From assembly GCF_037042905.1 (NCBI RefSeq), contig NC_087261.1, positions 19,669,117-19,733,116 of the forward strand: a DNA stretch of 64,000 nucleotides, read 5' to 3'. This document shows positions 35,368 through 47,825 of the stretch, in pieces (positions within the stretch are counted from its first letter, which is position 1; every line of letters starts with the position of its first letter). The position numbers were made by a program, and so were the translations under genes. This DNA is from Lytechinus pictus (taxonomy: Eukaryota; Echinodermata; Echinoidea; Temnopleuroida; Toxopneustidae). The notes under the pieces were generated by a model. It was not told where the DNA came from and did not search any database. It saw nothing but the letters and a program-made list of their open reading frames with translations.

Positions 35368-35760
35368 GCGAAATTATTTTTCCCACCGAGTTCTGGACCA
35401 ACATATGAATATTCATGACTTGCGTCTTCGGATTGAGAGTACGCATGCGCGTGGACTTTGCCTCGACCAGTGCCGATCGTAAGCATTCACGTTGCTCAGA
35501 ATGAATTAACATGGTCAAATTACCGGTACCCTTACATAGTTACATAGGTCTTATAGGCTTAGATCTATATATATATATATATATATATATCCAATTCTTA
35601 AACACTTAATAAACTAGCTGCCATTAATGGCAAGACATGTGCTAGGGTAGGGCTAGCTTAGGCTAGCGCATTAACTTTACCTCAAATCTGGACCTGTCTA
35701 ATTAATGCCTAGTACTAATCAGTGTTATAATTTCTGAAGGTTTCCATGGCGAAGAAGAAT

Positions 35761-35978
35761 AGTGTAGTAGGTTTCACGGTACACCATGTATCTTTCTTGG
35801 GCAGATGTTGGTCCTGAAAAGGACCACCCAATATCGACGTTTCGACAAGTGTGTTCTTGTCTTTTTCTCCTGAGGACGACAAGAACACACTTGTCGAAAC
35901 GTCGAGATTGGGTGGTCCTTTTCAGGACCAACATCTGCCCAAGAAAGATACATGGTGTACCGTGAAACCTACTACACT
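35761..35978. mobile_element. Near-perfect hairpin MITE nested in copy 1
   Basis: Arms of about 100 bp starting AGTGTAGTAGGTTTCACGGT are perfect or near-perfect inverted copies separated by about 18 bp. AAT flanks both sides, a possible 3-bp target duplication. The same hairpin is present at the equivalent position of copy 2 (about 62690-62907). Confidence 0.8.
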
Positions 35979-38470
35979 AATCAGTGTTGTAGTGCCTTGA
36001 TGCTCGGCCTTGGCCTTAAGGCGCCTTAATGCCTAGCTACTTTTTCAAAGCCTTGGCCTCGAGAGGGCCTTGGACTTGAGGATTTTGAGCCTTGATTTGT
36101 TTTTAAAGGCATTTTCAAGGCATTTTGTATTTTGTACTTTCATTTGTTTTAATAAGTAATTATAAATGTTTCAATTGTTTTTTTAAATATATATTTAATA
36201 ACACTAATGGTCAATACTACCAATCACCAGTAACAGTAGCAGCAGCAGTAGTAAGTGTACTAGCAGTGTCATCAATTGTAATTGTCACCATTATCAAGAA
36301 ATTCAAACAAAGAATACATCAGTTATGAAAAATAGCATTATGTATTGGTAATGTGTTGTAATCATATGATGATAATGACAGTAAATAATAATGGTCATGA
36401 TCAAGATAATAGTGCTTTGATGACAAGAATAATTTTTACATCTGACTGCAATTTTGACAACAATTTTCATACTTTAAACATAGCTAACTCTAAAGAACGA
36501 TAACAAGGTTGATTTCTATTCCATTAGGATTTTCCTTGTATTATTTTCTTTGGCCAACAAGAAAAGATTTGGTAAACTTGAACACAGTCTCCAATTGTGT
36601 CATATCCAAATGGGTTATGTCAATGGCATGATGAGCCAGAAACTTTGAGGGGCCAAGCATGGCATATATAGAGCAAAATTTCTGTCAAAAAAGAAGAAGA
36701 AAGCGATTGAAGCGAGCGAGTGAACAAAATTTGTCCCCCTCTTTCTATAAGAAAAGCTAATTCTGCAATAGATTGTTCAAAAAATAATATCACATTTACT
36801 CCATCTTTTCCTTTCCCTCCCCCCCCCCTTGTCTAAGTTTATTCTTGGTGGTGGGACTTCTTCTTCTATCTATCTCTCTTTTAAATTTTATATTTGTTTT
36901 GGGTCAGATTGACAAAACAAAGGGGAAAAAATGTTTACTTCTTTTTAATCATATATCGTTCAACATTGAATCTCATTTCTCTACAGTTTCAAGGAAATAA
37001 ACAACGTATCTGTTTTTGTGTCAATATGGTTTCAAGAAATAATAATAAAAAAAAAATAATTTGATAATTAATAATTATTAATATTATCAATAAGTATTAA
37101 TAATTAATGATTAATTAACTGTTTAAAAAAAGTGGTTGTAAGCAGAAAAAAATATGAAAACTGACAAGAGTCCTAAAAATGACTCATTTTCAGTTTAAGC
37201 ATTTGAAAATTTGAGCTTGCGCTTTGTGCTCTCTTGCCCCCCCCCAAAAAAAAAATCCCTGTAGGATTTTTTTTTCCAAATGAAATATGCCCTTTTTAAA
37301 AAAGAAATACCTTCTTTAATAATAAAACATAATACATTTTAAGGTTCGAAAATCGCAGATTTTGAATCGTGCTTGCATCAATTATTGTTTAGTACAGTAC
37401 TGCTAATGGTTACAAAAATGTATAGAATGTTGCTTTATGGTTGAAATATCCCAACTATTTGGCTCGCTTCCTGCACTCGCATCAATTATTGTACTCGTTC
37501 TCTTCCCGTTCACAAAAAAATGCTTAGAATGTCCAGTTTTCAGGTTGGAATATCACACATTTTTTAGCTCGCGCTTTGCGCTCGCATTATTTTTTATTGG
37601 TGAGTTATGTATCTTATTTAAAATGCAGTAATTAACTGCTTAATTAACTGCTTCCTTTACTGGTCAGTATATAAAAAGAATTAGCGAGCGCAAAGTTATT
37701 TTTTAGTTAGATACACATCTTTTTCATGATTACAAAACCAGCTCAGAATAAAATAATTTCCATGTCTTATTACACAACATCAGAATTTATTTTTTTTTCA
37801 AAACCGCTTGCTCGCTATGCTTTCTCGCTGAGAAGTAAAACCTAAAGCAAAATATCTATCTTATAATTAAAAATCATTTTAGAAGGCCTTTGCTCAACTT
37901 AATTTCTTTAAAACACACAATTACTTCACGCAGTTCATAATCTCATTTTGAAAATACATGTATCTGTTTGCACAAAAAAACTCATTTTGATAAATGGGTG
38001 CCTTTTTGGCGTTGACCCCCCCCCCATGATAATTTTCTGCTGCCCCTGTCCCAGGAAGTGCATGGAGAAAAACATACGTTGAGAATGCCAGGATCATATG
38101 ACCGTGGTAATAATAATTATTGCAATGTAAATCGCCTATACAAAAATTATGGATTATGTGTACACAGGTAACTATATCATTATTTTAATAGGTCTCTATC
38201 ATGAAATTATTTTTGTTTTAAATGTACAAAGGTTAATTTTTTTCTCGCTCAGTCCCCTCGCTCACATACATTTTACCATGTGTGATGTCTGCCGCCTAAG
38301 TATTGTTAGTTCATTGTTCTGTATATTGTAAGTTTGAAATGCCTTGGCCTTGAGGTTTTCAGGCCTCGGCCTTGGGTTTCCATGCCTTGGCCTTGGCCTT
38401 TGGTATTGAAGCCTTGACCTTGGGTATTAAAGCCTTGGCCTTGGAGGTTTGAGCCTTGACTACAACACTT

Positions 38471-39479
38471 AATAGCCGACTAATGTCATGGTTAACTTCG
38501 AACTGGTTAATTCCGAACTTCACGTTTAATTAGGTTTAGACAAATATCAGCTTATTTGCCATGGTTTAATATGTCTAGTCCGTGTACAAAACCAGTCCTA
38601 GATCTAATTTTTTAAAATCTTAGTTCTAGTCTATAGTCTCTATATCTAGACTCTGATCTACGCTGTATCAGCATGGAACCACTAGTGTACCAAGGGGGGA
38701 GGGGGGGGGGAAGACTGTCCCTCTGACGAGTCACAACTGATTCAGGGGACGTGCTCCCTTTGAGAAGCCAAATTAATAATTTGGAATGTAAAAATGCAAT
38801 GAAAAAGACGTATGTCCCCTTTTTTTAACGTGAAGATCTTTTTTTTTTTCAGCTAAGAAATCCATAATTAATTTGGGGTGAATATCCTTTTTTTTTTTTG
38901 GGGGGGGGGGGGCTTGTCACATTTTTTCGCGGACGAAATATCCTCTAAAAAATTTGCCCCCCTTTTGGAAAATCCTAGGTACACCAGTGCGTGCATGGAA
39001 CGTATTCTAACGTCAGGCACAAATTAACGTCAGTGATCTTGATCCCCGTCTTCACCCAAAATTAAGGATTTCGTAGGTGAAAAAAATTTGAAAAGAAAAA
39101 AAAGAAAGATTTTTTTCACGTTCAAAAGGGGGGACATACGTCTTTTTTCGTTGCATTTTGACATTACAAATTATTAATTTGGCTTCTCAAGGGGGGGGGG
39201 GGGCACGTCCCCTGGATCAGTTGTGACTCGTCAGGGGGGCAGTCTGCCCCCCCCCCCCTTTGGTACACTAGTGGTTCCATGCTGATAGCGCGTAGATCAG
39301 AGTCTAGATCTAGAGACTAGACTAGAACTAAGATATTTATTTTAGATCTAGGACTGGTTCTGTATACGGACTAGACATATTAAACCATGGTAAATAAGCT
39401 AATATTGGTCCAAACCTAATCAAACGTAAAGTTCGGAATTAACAAGTTCGAAGTTAACCATGGCATTAGTCGGCTATTC
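38471..39479. repeat. 1-kb palindrome inside copy 1
   Basis: Left arm (38471 to about 38890, starting AATAGCCGACTAATG) and right arm (about 39060 to 39479) are diverged inverted copies with matched features: GTTAACTTCGAAC, TAGTCCGT, CATGGAACCACTAGTGTACC, long G/C-runs and GACGTATGTCCCC. The second copy has the same structure (about 59190-60198). Confidence 0.8.
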
Positions 39480-39953
39480 ATATTAGTATTTTGGCATTAG
39501 ACAGGTCCAGATTTGAGGTAAAGTTAATGCGCTAGCCTAAGCTAGCCCTACCCTAGCACATGTCTTGCCATTAATGGCAGCTAGTTTGATAAGTGTTTAA
39601 GAATTGGATGTATATATAGATCTAAGCCTATAAGGCCTAACTATGTAAGGGTACCGGTAATTTGACGATGCTAATTCATTCTGAGCAGCGTGAATGTACG
39701 ATCGGCACTGGTCGAGGCCAAGTCCACGCGCATGCGTACTCTCAATCCGAAGACGCAAGTCATGAATATTCATATGTCGGTCCAGAACTCGGTGGGAAAA
39801 ATAATTTCGCGTCCGGGAGAAGGTGATTTTTGTAGGATAGAGAATAGAACAGACAGGCTTTGACTTTATTCTAGTTTGGCGTTTGTAGGTTTACTGAGTT
39901 TATCACTGACTAATCTTTCAATTGTTTATATCTGTTATTGACCTCTCGCAAAT

Positions 39954-42900
39954 ATGGAAATTGAGGCATTTATGAAGTTGGGTCAGAAATGTGGCCTTGA
40001 AGGTAAAGAATTATTAGATTATGTAGAGTCCAAAGAAAAACAACTAAAGGAAGAAACACGTCAGCAACAAAATGCTGAGCGTGAGGAACGGATGAGGGAA
40101 AGACAAGAACGTGAAAAGGAAAGAGAACATGAAATAGAATTAGCTCAATTAAGAGAAAAACAGAATGTTATCAAGGGTCTTTCAGGGAATGTGCCGAGCA
40201 TGCCAGTGTTCAGAGCAGACTCTGATGAATTAGATGCTTATATTCTAAGGTTCGAGCGTCATGCAAATTTGCAGAAATGGCCGACGGAATATTGGGCATG
40301 CGCATTAGGTAATCTGCTGACAGGTCAGGCTTTGGAAGTCTATACTCGGATGCCCACTGAAGACGCAAGCAATTATAGAGCTTTGAAATCTACGCTGCTG
40401 CAGCATTTTGCTTTAACAAGCGAGGGATTTCGCCAACGATTTCGGGATGCGAAACGTGGCAGTTCTGAGACGTTTAAGCAATACGCTGCTAGATTAAACA
40501 ATTACGCGAAGCGCTGGGTAGAGTTAAGCGGGAAAGATGCATCTTATGATTCATTACTTGAACTATTGGTTATGGATCAAGTTCTTGAAAGTTGTGATCG
40601 CTCAACCGCAGTTTTCATTAGGGAGCGTAGCCCTAAAAGCTTATCGGAATTGATTGATATTGCAGAGAAATATAGTGCAGCCCATGGAACTACACCACGT
40701 GGTTCCAGTAGGAACGCGCAGAGTGGTGAGAAGGCGCGTAAAAGTGTCAACGGAAATGAACGACACGAAAAGAGTCAAAACACTAAAGGCCCTTGTTATG
40801 CCTGTGGAAAGCAGGGACACTTAGCGAACAGGTGTCCAGATCGCAAGCGAGATATCAAGGGTAAGCAACCAGACTCATTTCAGTCAGGGGCGCGCAAGCA
40901 AATTGTTGGTGCTTGTATCGCTGGATTCTGTCCGGGTTCTGACACTAAGGAATGTGGTCATCGTAGTATGGGTTTTAGTGATGAATCGCAGGCTGTAACC
41001 CTACAATGTGGGCATAAACTTCCGGTTATTAGTGCTGGATGCACGGTAGGTACTGATATGCCAGTATATAAAGGCATGCTGGATGGTAAGCCAGCAAGTG
41101 TACTGCGGGATTCTGGAAGTAGTATTGTGATTGTCCGTTCTGGGTTAGTAGATGAGGAAAACTTCACTGGTGAAAAACAGTTATGCCTTCTCATAGATAG
41201 AACGGTAAGATATGTGCCAATTGCAACAGTGGAGGTAAGAAGTCCTGTATTTACAGGTAAGGTAAATGCCCTTTGCATGACTAACCCACTCTACGATGTT
41301 ATAATTGGTAATATTCCAGGAGCAAAGAAACTACAGGATCACACTGAGGAACTGACTTTGGAGGCGGGCGAGAAGTTAGAAGTCAACGATAATGGTCAAC
41401 ACTATGTTCCACCCGAGGTTGCTAACGAGTCATCCATCAGCGCAGAGACGACGGAACCGGATGTAACCATTCAGGGAGCAGGAGTAAAGACTCGTGGAAT
41501 GAAGCAACGTGAGAAGGAGCCATGGAGGCCAATTGGATCTGCAGGAGAGCCTGAGATCGCAGCTACTAGAAAGGACATAATCACCTCCCAGCAGGAAGAC
41601 AAGTCTCTTGAGAAACTTCGGAAAATTGCTGCCGAAGGAGGTGAGGCTAAAACTGTTGGGAAAGGCAGTAAAGTGCGTTATTTCTATAAAAATGGTCTCC
41701 TTTTCCGTGAATATCAGTCATTCCCACAGGTCAACAGACAGGTGTACACCCAGTTGGTAGTTCCAAAGCCTTACAGAAGCCAGGTTATGCGGCTTGCTCA
41801 CGACTCCGCGCTGGCAGGACATCTCAAGGCGAAGAAGACTACTGAACGGATAATGTCCCATTTCTACTGGCCTGGATTGCAGTCGGACGTCAGACGGTAC
41901 TGTGCGGCTTGTGACCCTTGTCAACGCACTACTCCTAAAGGAAAGGTCGGTAAAGTACCTTTAGTTATGCCACCCCTGATTGATACATGTTTCAGGAGAA
42001 TAGCAGTAGATTTTGTAGGTCCCCTTCAACCTATAACAGATCGAGGCAATCGCTACATCCTAACGATCGTTGATTTAGCTACGCGATATCCTGAAGCTGT
42101 GGCGCTGCCGAGTATTGAGGCAGAGAGGGTAGCTGAGGCTTTAATGGAAGTCTTTTCTAGGTTAGGAATTCCAAACGAAATTCTTTCTGATAATGGTACC
42201 CAATTTGTGTCAGGAGTAATGAGGGAAGTGTCACGCTTACTTGGGGTTAAGCAGTTTCACACAACTCCATATCACCCTATGGCAAATGGTGCCTGTGAAA
42301 GGTTCAACGGTACATTGAAGCAAATGCTTAGGAGAATGTGCCAGGAATGTCCTAGGGATTGGGACAGGTATTTACCAGCTCTCTTATTTGCATACCGCGA
42401 AGTTCCTCACGAGAGTTTAGGGTATTCACCCTTCGAGTTAATGTATGGAAGGGCAGTTAGGGGTCCTCTAACGATCTTGAAGGAATTATGGTCCGAAGAA
42501 ATAGCCGAAGAGGATGTGAAATCTACTTACCAATATGTTCTTGACTTACAGGACAGACTGGAGATGACTTGTAAAGTGGCAAAGACTGAGCTTGAGAAGT
42601 CGTCGAGGAAATACAAGAAGCATTTCGATGTGAAGGCTAGAGAGCGGAGATTTGAGTGCGACGATCGGGTGCTGTTACTTCTCCCTACTAGTTCGAACAA
42701 GCTCTTGATGCAGTGGAAGGGTCCGTTTGACGTAGTAAGCAAGGCTGCTCGCCACAACTATGTGCTGCAGATCGGCAAGAAGAGGAAGACCTTCCACGCT
42801 AACCTCATGAAGCTGTATGTAGAGAGATTGCAGGAAGAGCGAGTCGACGACCTCGAGGAGAATATCGATAACGTCGAGGATGTTCACCATGATGTCAAGG

Positions 42901-44349
42901 AGGATGACGACAATATCGATAAGAATGACCACGACGTTGAGGAAGATGTCCATCACGTAGGAGATGATGTACCTCTGGAAATAGGTAATGCAATTCAAGT
43001 CATTGTTGATGACGACGATAACGAGTATGGTGATGGTGTATTAGGGCTTTCCTTCCCGTCAATGGAGCAGACTGAAGGAGTTGATGATGTGAGATTTGGT
43101 GAAGGAATTGATGAACCACAGCGAGCGAAAATGGAGAAGCTGATTCGAGAGTTCGCAGATATTATGACAGATGTACCTGGTCAGACGGACATCGTCAGTC
43201 ACAGCGTGAACCTGAGCACTCAATCCTATATACGTTCAAGACCTTACCAAGTCCCACAAGCGATCCGAAACACAATCAAGGAAGAGGTCGACATGATGTT
43301 GAAGATGGGAATCATCGAGAAGTCTACCTCTCCATTCGCGTCACCCGTCGTCATTGTACAGAAGAAGGACGGTAAGAATCGTTTTTGTGTAGACTATCGG
43401 AAGATAAACGCCGTAACCGTGGTGGACAATGAGCCCATACCAAACATGGAGGAGATACTTGCAGATGTAGGAGGGGCAAAGTTCTTTTCAAAGATTGATC
43501 TGTGCAAAGGATATTGGCAAATATCTGTCCAGGCAAAGGACAGGGAGAAAACTTCCTTTGTAACTCCGGATGGCCAGTATCAATTCAGAGTCCTCCCATT
43601 TGGCATGGTTAATGCCCCAGCTCTCTTCACGAGGATGATGAGAATTCTACTTCACGGGATACCACACGTCGTCAACTACATAGACGATATCCTGATCTAC
43701 AGTTCTACGTGGAATGAACATGTCGATGATGTCAAGAGAGTACTTGCAGCTCTTCGTGCCGCTAATCTCACAGCAAGGCCAACCAAGTGCCACTTCGGTT
43801 GTACCACAATCGAATTCCTAGGACACATGGTTGGTAAAGGTGAAGTTACACCCACTCAGGAAGGAGTCGACAAGATGCTCAAGGCGACGAGGCCGACGAC
43901 TAAGAAGGAGGTAAGAGCTTTGATAGGCCTAGCGAGTTATTATAGAAAGTTCATTCCAAACATGGCGGTAATAGCTGCACCCTTGACAGACCTAACAAAG
44001 GACAAGGCATCAAACAAGGTAAGTTGGGGTGAGGCACAAGAGACAGCCTTTCGGGTTCTGAAGGAACGTATAGGCAAGTTTCCAATTCTTCATCTACCAG
44101 ACTTCGCGAAGGAATTTGTACTCCGTACGGATGCTTCGGATGTAGGTATTGGTGCGGTATTGTTGCAACCACATGAAGAGGTGCTATACCCAATCCAGTT
44201 CGCAAGTCGTAAGTTGAACGCTCGAGAACGCGCATATCCAATCATCGAGCGTGAGTGTCTTGCGCTAGTTTGGGCGATCAAGAAATTTGCATATTTCTTG
44301 CTAGGACGAAAATTCAGGCTGCAAACCGACCATTTTCCGTTAGCCAATC
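39954..44349 (+). CDS. Gmr1-like Ty3/gypsy gag-pol, PR-IN-RT-RH order, 3' interrupted
   Basis: One uninterrupted frame of about 1465 codons. In order: a charged coiled-coil N-terminus (residues 20-75); a gag core (about 90-240); a CCHC zinc knuckle CYACGKQGHLANRC (about 281-294); a protease DSGSS (about 385); an integrase with an H-H-C-C finger (about 612-655) and D,D,E at about 684 (AVDFVGP), 745 (LSDNGTQF) and 781 (CERFNG); a GPF motif; an acidic linker (about 960-1035); reverse transcriptase with YIDD (about 1242); and the start of RNase H (RTDAS near 1391). Integrase before RT is the arrangement of copia elements, and within Ty3/gypsy defines the Gmr1 group. The frame is cut at the poly(T) of a LINE at 44350, just after an RNase H QTDH motif. 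The start ATG lies 134 bp after the Mutator-like insertion. Confidence 0.92.
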
Positions 44350-44749
44350 TTTTTTTTTTTTTTTTTTTTTTTTTTTGGCAGGAGTTTCTGCATTTATTGT
44401 AAAGTCAATAATAAAATTTACAATACATAAACATAATCGTTGAAAATACATTGTAAAGTGACAAATTTATAGCAGTGTTATAACAAAATTACGACATGAA
44501 TACAATTTAAAGATAAGACAAAGCAGTGAAATAAACAAATGCAGTGGCAAACTATATAAGCAAAAAAATGCTTGAGTAATAGCAGCCAAAGTGGGATCAG
44601 GGGCTACATGGAAACCAAATATTCTATATGTGTAGGTCTGAAAGAAAATCTTACGTCACAAATCATCAGAAAAGGAGAAAGAAGAAAACGAGAAAGAAGA
44701 AATGAAGTGTGCGTGTGTGTGCAAGTGGGTGAATGTGCAGGTGTGATAT

Positions 44750-45980
44750 TTAAGAATACTTCGATAAAAGATATTTCTTTAATGAAGCTTTAAAAGAAAA
44801 GATAGATGCAGTAAGTTTAATATCATTTGGCAAATCATTCCAGATGTCTGGGCCATGATGTCTGATCGTTTTGTGTGCTAATATTGTTATCGGGTTTGTG
44901 AGGTGGATGTTGGATTGAGTGGCGTGTAGGATATGAATGAATGTTGCTGTTGTAAACAAAAATATCTTGAAAGGGTGTAGGTATAGATTTAGTTGAGAAC
45001 TTGTACATGAAAATGGCAGTTTGGAAAGTATGAATGTCATGAATTTTTAACGTTTTAAGGTTCCAAAAAATAGGATCAGTATGTGCTAAAAATTGCGAGT
45101 GGGAGGAAATGCGGAGTGCTTTCTTTTGAAGGCGTAGAATTGAGTCTATTTTCGTTTTGTTGCAATTACCCCACAGTATGTTGCAATATGATATATGTGA
45201 CAAAATAAAAGAATTGTACAGCATAAATAGTGATCTTTTGGAAAGACAATATTTCAGTTTGAATATTATGCCAATACCTCTGGCAACAAGTGTGCTAATG
45301 TAACGAATGTGGCTATTCCAAGTTAAATTAGAGTCAATTAATACACATAAGAATTTCGATTCTTGTTTTTCAGCAAGATGGATGTTATCGATGTTAATGG
45401 AGCCACGAAATATATGATTAGAATTGATGTGTTTAAAGTACATGAAATTTGTTTTGTTAATGTTTAAGGAGAGTTTATTTGATTTAAACCACATGGACAA
45501 TTTATTTAATTCAATATTTAGTACTGCTACAAGCGTGTCTAAGTTACTGTGTGAAAAAAATACGTTAGTATCATCAGCAAAAAGAACATAAGTAAGTAAG
45601 GGTGAAGCATTGATTGTATCATTCATATAAATTAAAAATAACAAAGGGCCTAAGATAGAACCCTGTGGTACTCCACACTTAACATTACAAACTTCAGAAG
45701 ATTTAGAGTTAAAATTAACATATTGATATCTATTGTATAGATAATCTTTAAACAATGATAAAACAATTCCTCTAATCCCATATGTTTTTAATTTACTCAA
45801 TAGTATATGATGATCGATAGTATCGAATGCTTTCGATAGGTCCATGAAAACCCCGACAGTGTGCTCTTTTTTTGAAAGTGAATCTGTTATTTTGTCGTAT
45901 AATTGTAAAATTGCATAGGCAGTTGAGTGATGTGTCCTGAAACCGTATTGATTAGGAATTAATAGTTCATTTGTGTCCAA
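44750..45980 (-). pseudogene. LINE reverse transcriptase, C-terminal part, frameshifted
   Basis: It reads NQYGFRTHHSTAYAILQLYD, a MDLSKAFDTIDHHILLSKL palm segment, GVPQGSILGPLLFLIYMND, and the catalytic FADD (about 45570-45590), as in CR1/L2/jockey-group enzymes. The frame fails near 44880: the expected C-terminus (HGPDIWNDLP ... FKASLKKYLL) continues in another frame to a TAA at 44750. A UGA at 46035-46037 separates it from the part upstream. It is therefore an inactive copy. Confidence 0.88.
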
Positions 45981-46034
45981 AAAAGAATATAGTCGTTTGT
46001 AAATTATTTTTTCAAGTATTTTAGATATGCTTGG

Positions 46035-47304
46035 TCATAATGAAATAGGGCGGTAGTTGGCGATTTGGCAAGGGTCTTCTTTTTTGTATATGGGAATTAT
46101 TTTTGCAATTTTAAGTTGATCCGGGAAAATTCCATTTGTGAGAGATAAATTGAATATATGTGAAAGTGGAGAAGCCACAAAATGAATTATTTGTTTAAGT
46201 AAATGTACACTGATACCGTCATGACCACTAGATTTAGTAGGTTTAAATGATCGAACTATTTCTATAATTTCATAAATATTAGTGGGGTTGAAAAATAAGG
46301 AATGTTCAGTATGGTTATCTAAATATTTTGTAAAGTCGTTAGCATTAGTTACTATTTTAGATGAAAGATTAGGGCCAACATTGGTGAAAAAAGAATTGAA
46401 TGCATTAGCAATTTCGGAAGGATCTTGCGTTTTATGCCCGTTTAGAAGGAAATCAACATTATTAAGACCATGCATTTTTTTACCTAACATTTCATTGACT
46501 GTGTTCCACAATGTTTTGTTATTATCTTTGTTGTTTTCTATTTTGTTAGAAAAATATGATTTACGGGCTTGACGGATTATTGATGTTAATTTATTTCGAT
46601 ATTTTTTGTATTTGTGTATATGTTCTTGAGTGGGAGATTTAAGCGATATCTTATATAATCGATTACGAGTGAATATTGATTTAATTATACCTTGGGTGAT
46701 CCATGGTTGTTTATTCTTCTTTTTATTTGGGTTAATTCTCGTCAGAGGTATATTTTTGTCATAGTATTGAAGAAGTTTATTAAGAAATATATCATATGAT
46801 TTGTTAACATTATCTTCTCTAAAAACATCTTGCCAGCCCTCTGCACTCAAATCAGTTTTGAGAGCATCTATGTTATGTTTAGTTTCTTTTCGCCGGGTGA
46901 CTTTTCCTTTATTGTGTGGTTTATGTAAATGTTTATAATCTCGGCATATCGTAAAGATTGGTAGATGGTCAGAAATGTCGTAGTAAATTATTCCGTTGTT
47001 GTTGTTATTATTATCTAATAAATTTGCATTGCAAAATATGTTATCTATTATTGTGTGTGATGTACTTGTTATCCGCGTTGGTTTATTTATGAGAGGTTTA
47101 AAGGAAAATGATGAAAACAAATTAATTAACTGTTGGCCAAGAGGAGAGTAAGGCATTGATATGTCTATGTTAAAATCTCCCATGAGATAAATGTCCTTGT
47201 TTTCGTGTGATATTGTTTCAAGACAGGATTCCAATTTATCGAAAAATATGTTAGCGATGTTATTTGGTGGTCTATAGACTACACCGACTAATTTGTTTTT
47301 ATTG
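46035..47304 (-). pseudogene. LINE endonuclease C-terminus and RT N-terminus
   Basis: It begins with NNNKNKLVGVVYRPPN and LMGDFNIDI, signature strands of APE-type endonucleases, and runs through a linker into the RT fingers (SSGHDGISVHLLKQ, ANYRPISL). It ends at an in-frame TGA after YRPISL, where related elements read through. It is the middle part of the LINE; the N-terminal endonuclease part is at 56259-56845. Confidence 0.88.
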
Positions 47305-47308
47305 TTAT

Positions 47309-47704
47309 TGTAGCATAATGAGTTATACCTTTAAGTTATATGTCATAATTTGATCGTAGAGGGCGATATGTTTATGTTGTGATACTGGTATGGAAAAGTA
47401 CGTCAGTTCGCTCGGAGCTGTGATGACGTGCAGTTGTGAATAGTAGCTCCCGATATTAAACTAAGACTTACACCGTACATTAGATCTTTCCACTGTGCTT
47501 TCTTTATAAGGTGAGTGTTAGTGCTTGATGCTACATGTATTTCAGAGAGGTCTGAGAGGAAGAGAGTGTACCACGTTGCACAATAGACTTTTGTGAGAGA
47601 ATCTGCCCCCCAAAACAATTGAATGAGTGAAGAACAGCGTGGACCGGGTTCTAGAGACTGCGAGACGGCAGAACGCTACCCCAACAGAGCTCGGTTACGC
47701 CACA
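47309..47704 (+). repeat. 5' LTR of the second gypsy element
   Basis: 396 bp from TG to CA. Its last 298 bp (47407-47704) match 55961-56258 with two substitutions. The first 98 bp have no counterpart at the corresponding place upstream of the 3' copy. A consensus splice donor, ATAAG|GTGAGT, lies at 47510/47511. Confidence 0.85.
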
Positions 47705-47705
47705 C

Positions 47706-47724
47706 TAGTGGCCGCGGTGGGATT
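47706..47724 (+). promoter_or_regulatory. Primer-binding site, tRNA-Leu type
   Basis: TAGTGGCCGCGGTGGGATT follows the LTR end by one base and agrees at 17 of 19 positions with the complement of the 3' end of a leucine tRNA (acceptor ...CCCACCGCTGCCACCA). Confidence 0.6.
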
Positions 47725-47825
47725 GAACAACGTGGTATTGGAAGCTCAGACAACTTAGGCGCCTGTATTACAGGGAGCGCCACGTATATCTCCTATGAAG
47801 ATCGCCAGGAGAGAGGGGTAAAGAG

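Larger units (their letters stand above)
35368..39810 (+). mobile_element. Mutator-like non-autonomous element, copy 1 (4443 bp)
   Basis: Terminal inverted repeats of about 336 bp (35368-35703) and 315 bp (39496-39810) start GCGAAATTATTTTTCCCACC. The direct duplication GTCCGGGAG flanks the element at 35359-35367 and 39811-39819. A 9-bp duplication with long inverted ends fits the Mutator/MuDR superfamily (including Rehavkus-type foldbacks). There is no transposase frame. The interior is a mosaic of a hairpin MITE, GCCTTGGCCTTG-rich tracts, a GCGAGCGCAAAGCGCGAGC repeat region and a second palindrome. Copy 2 is inverted at 58858-63299. Confidence 0.85.

Noticed and set aside
42527-44347. Antisense frames under the Gmr1-like pol
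   Set aside because: They are shadows of a strongly supported coding frame on the plus strand.
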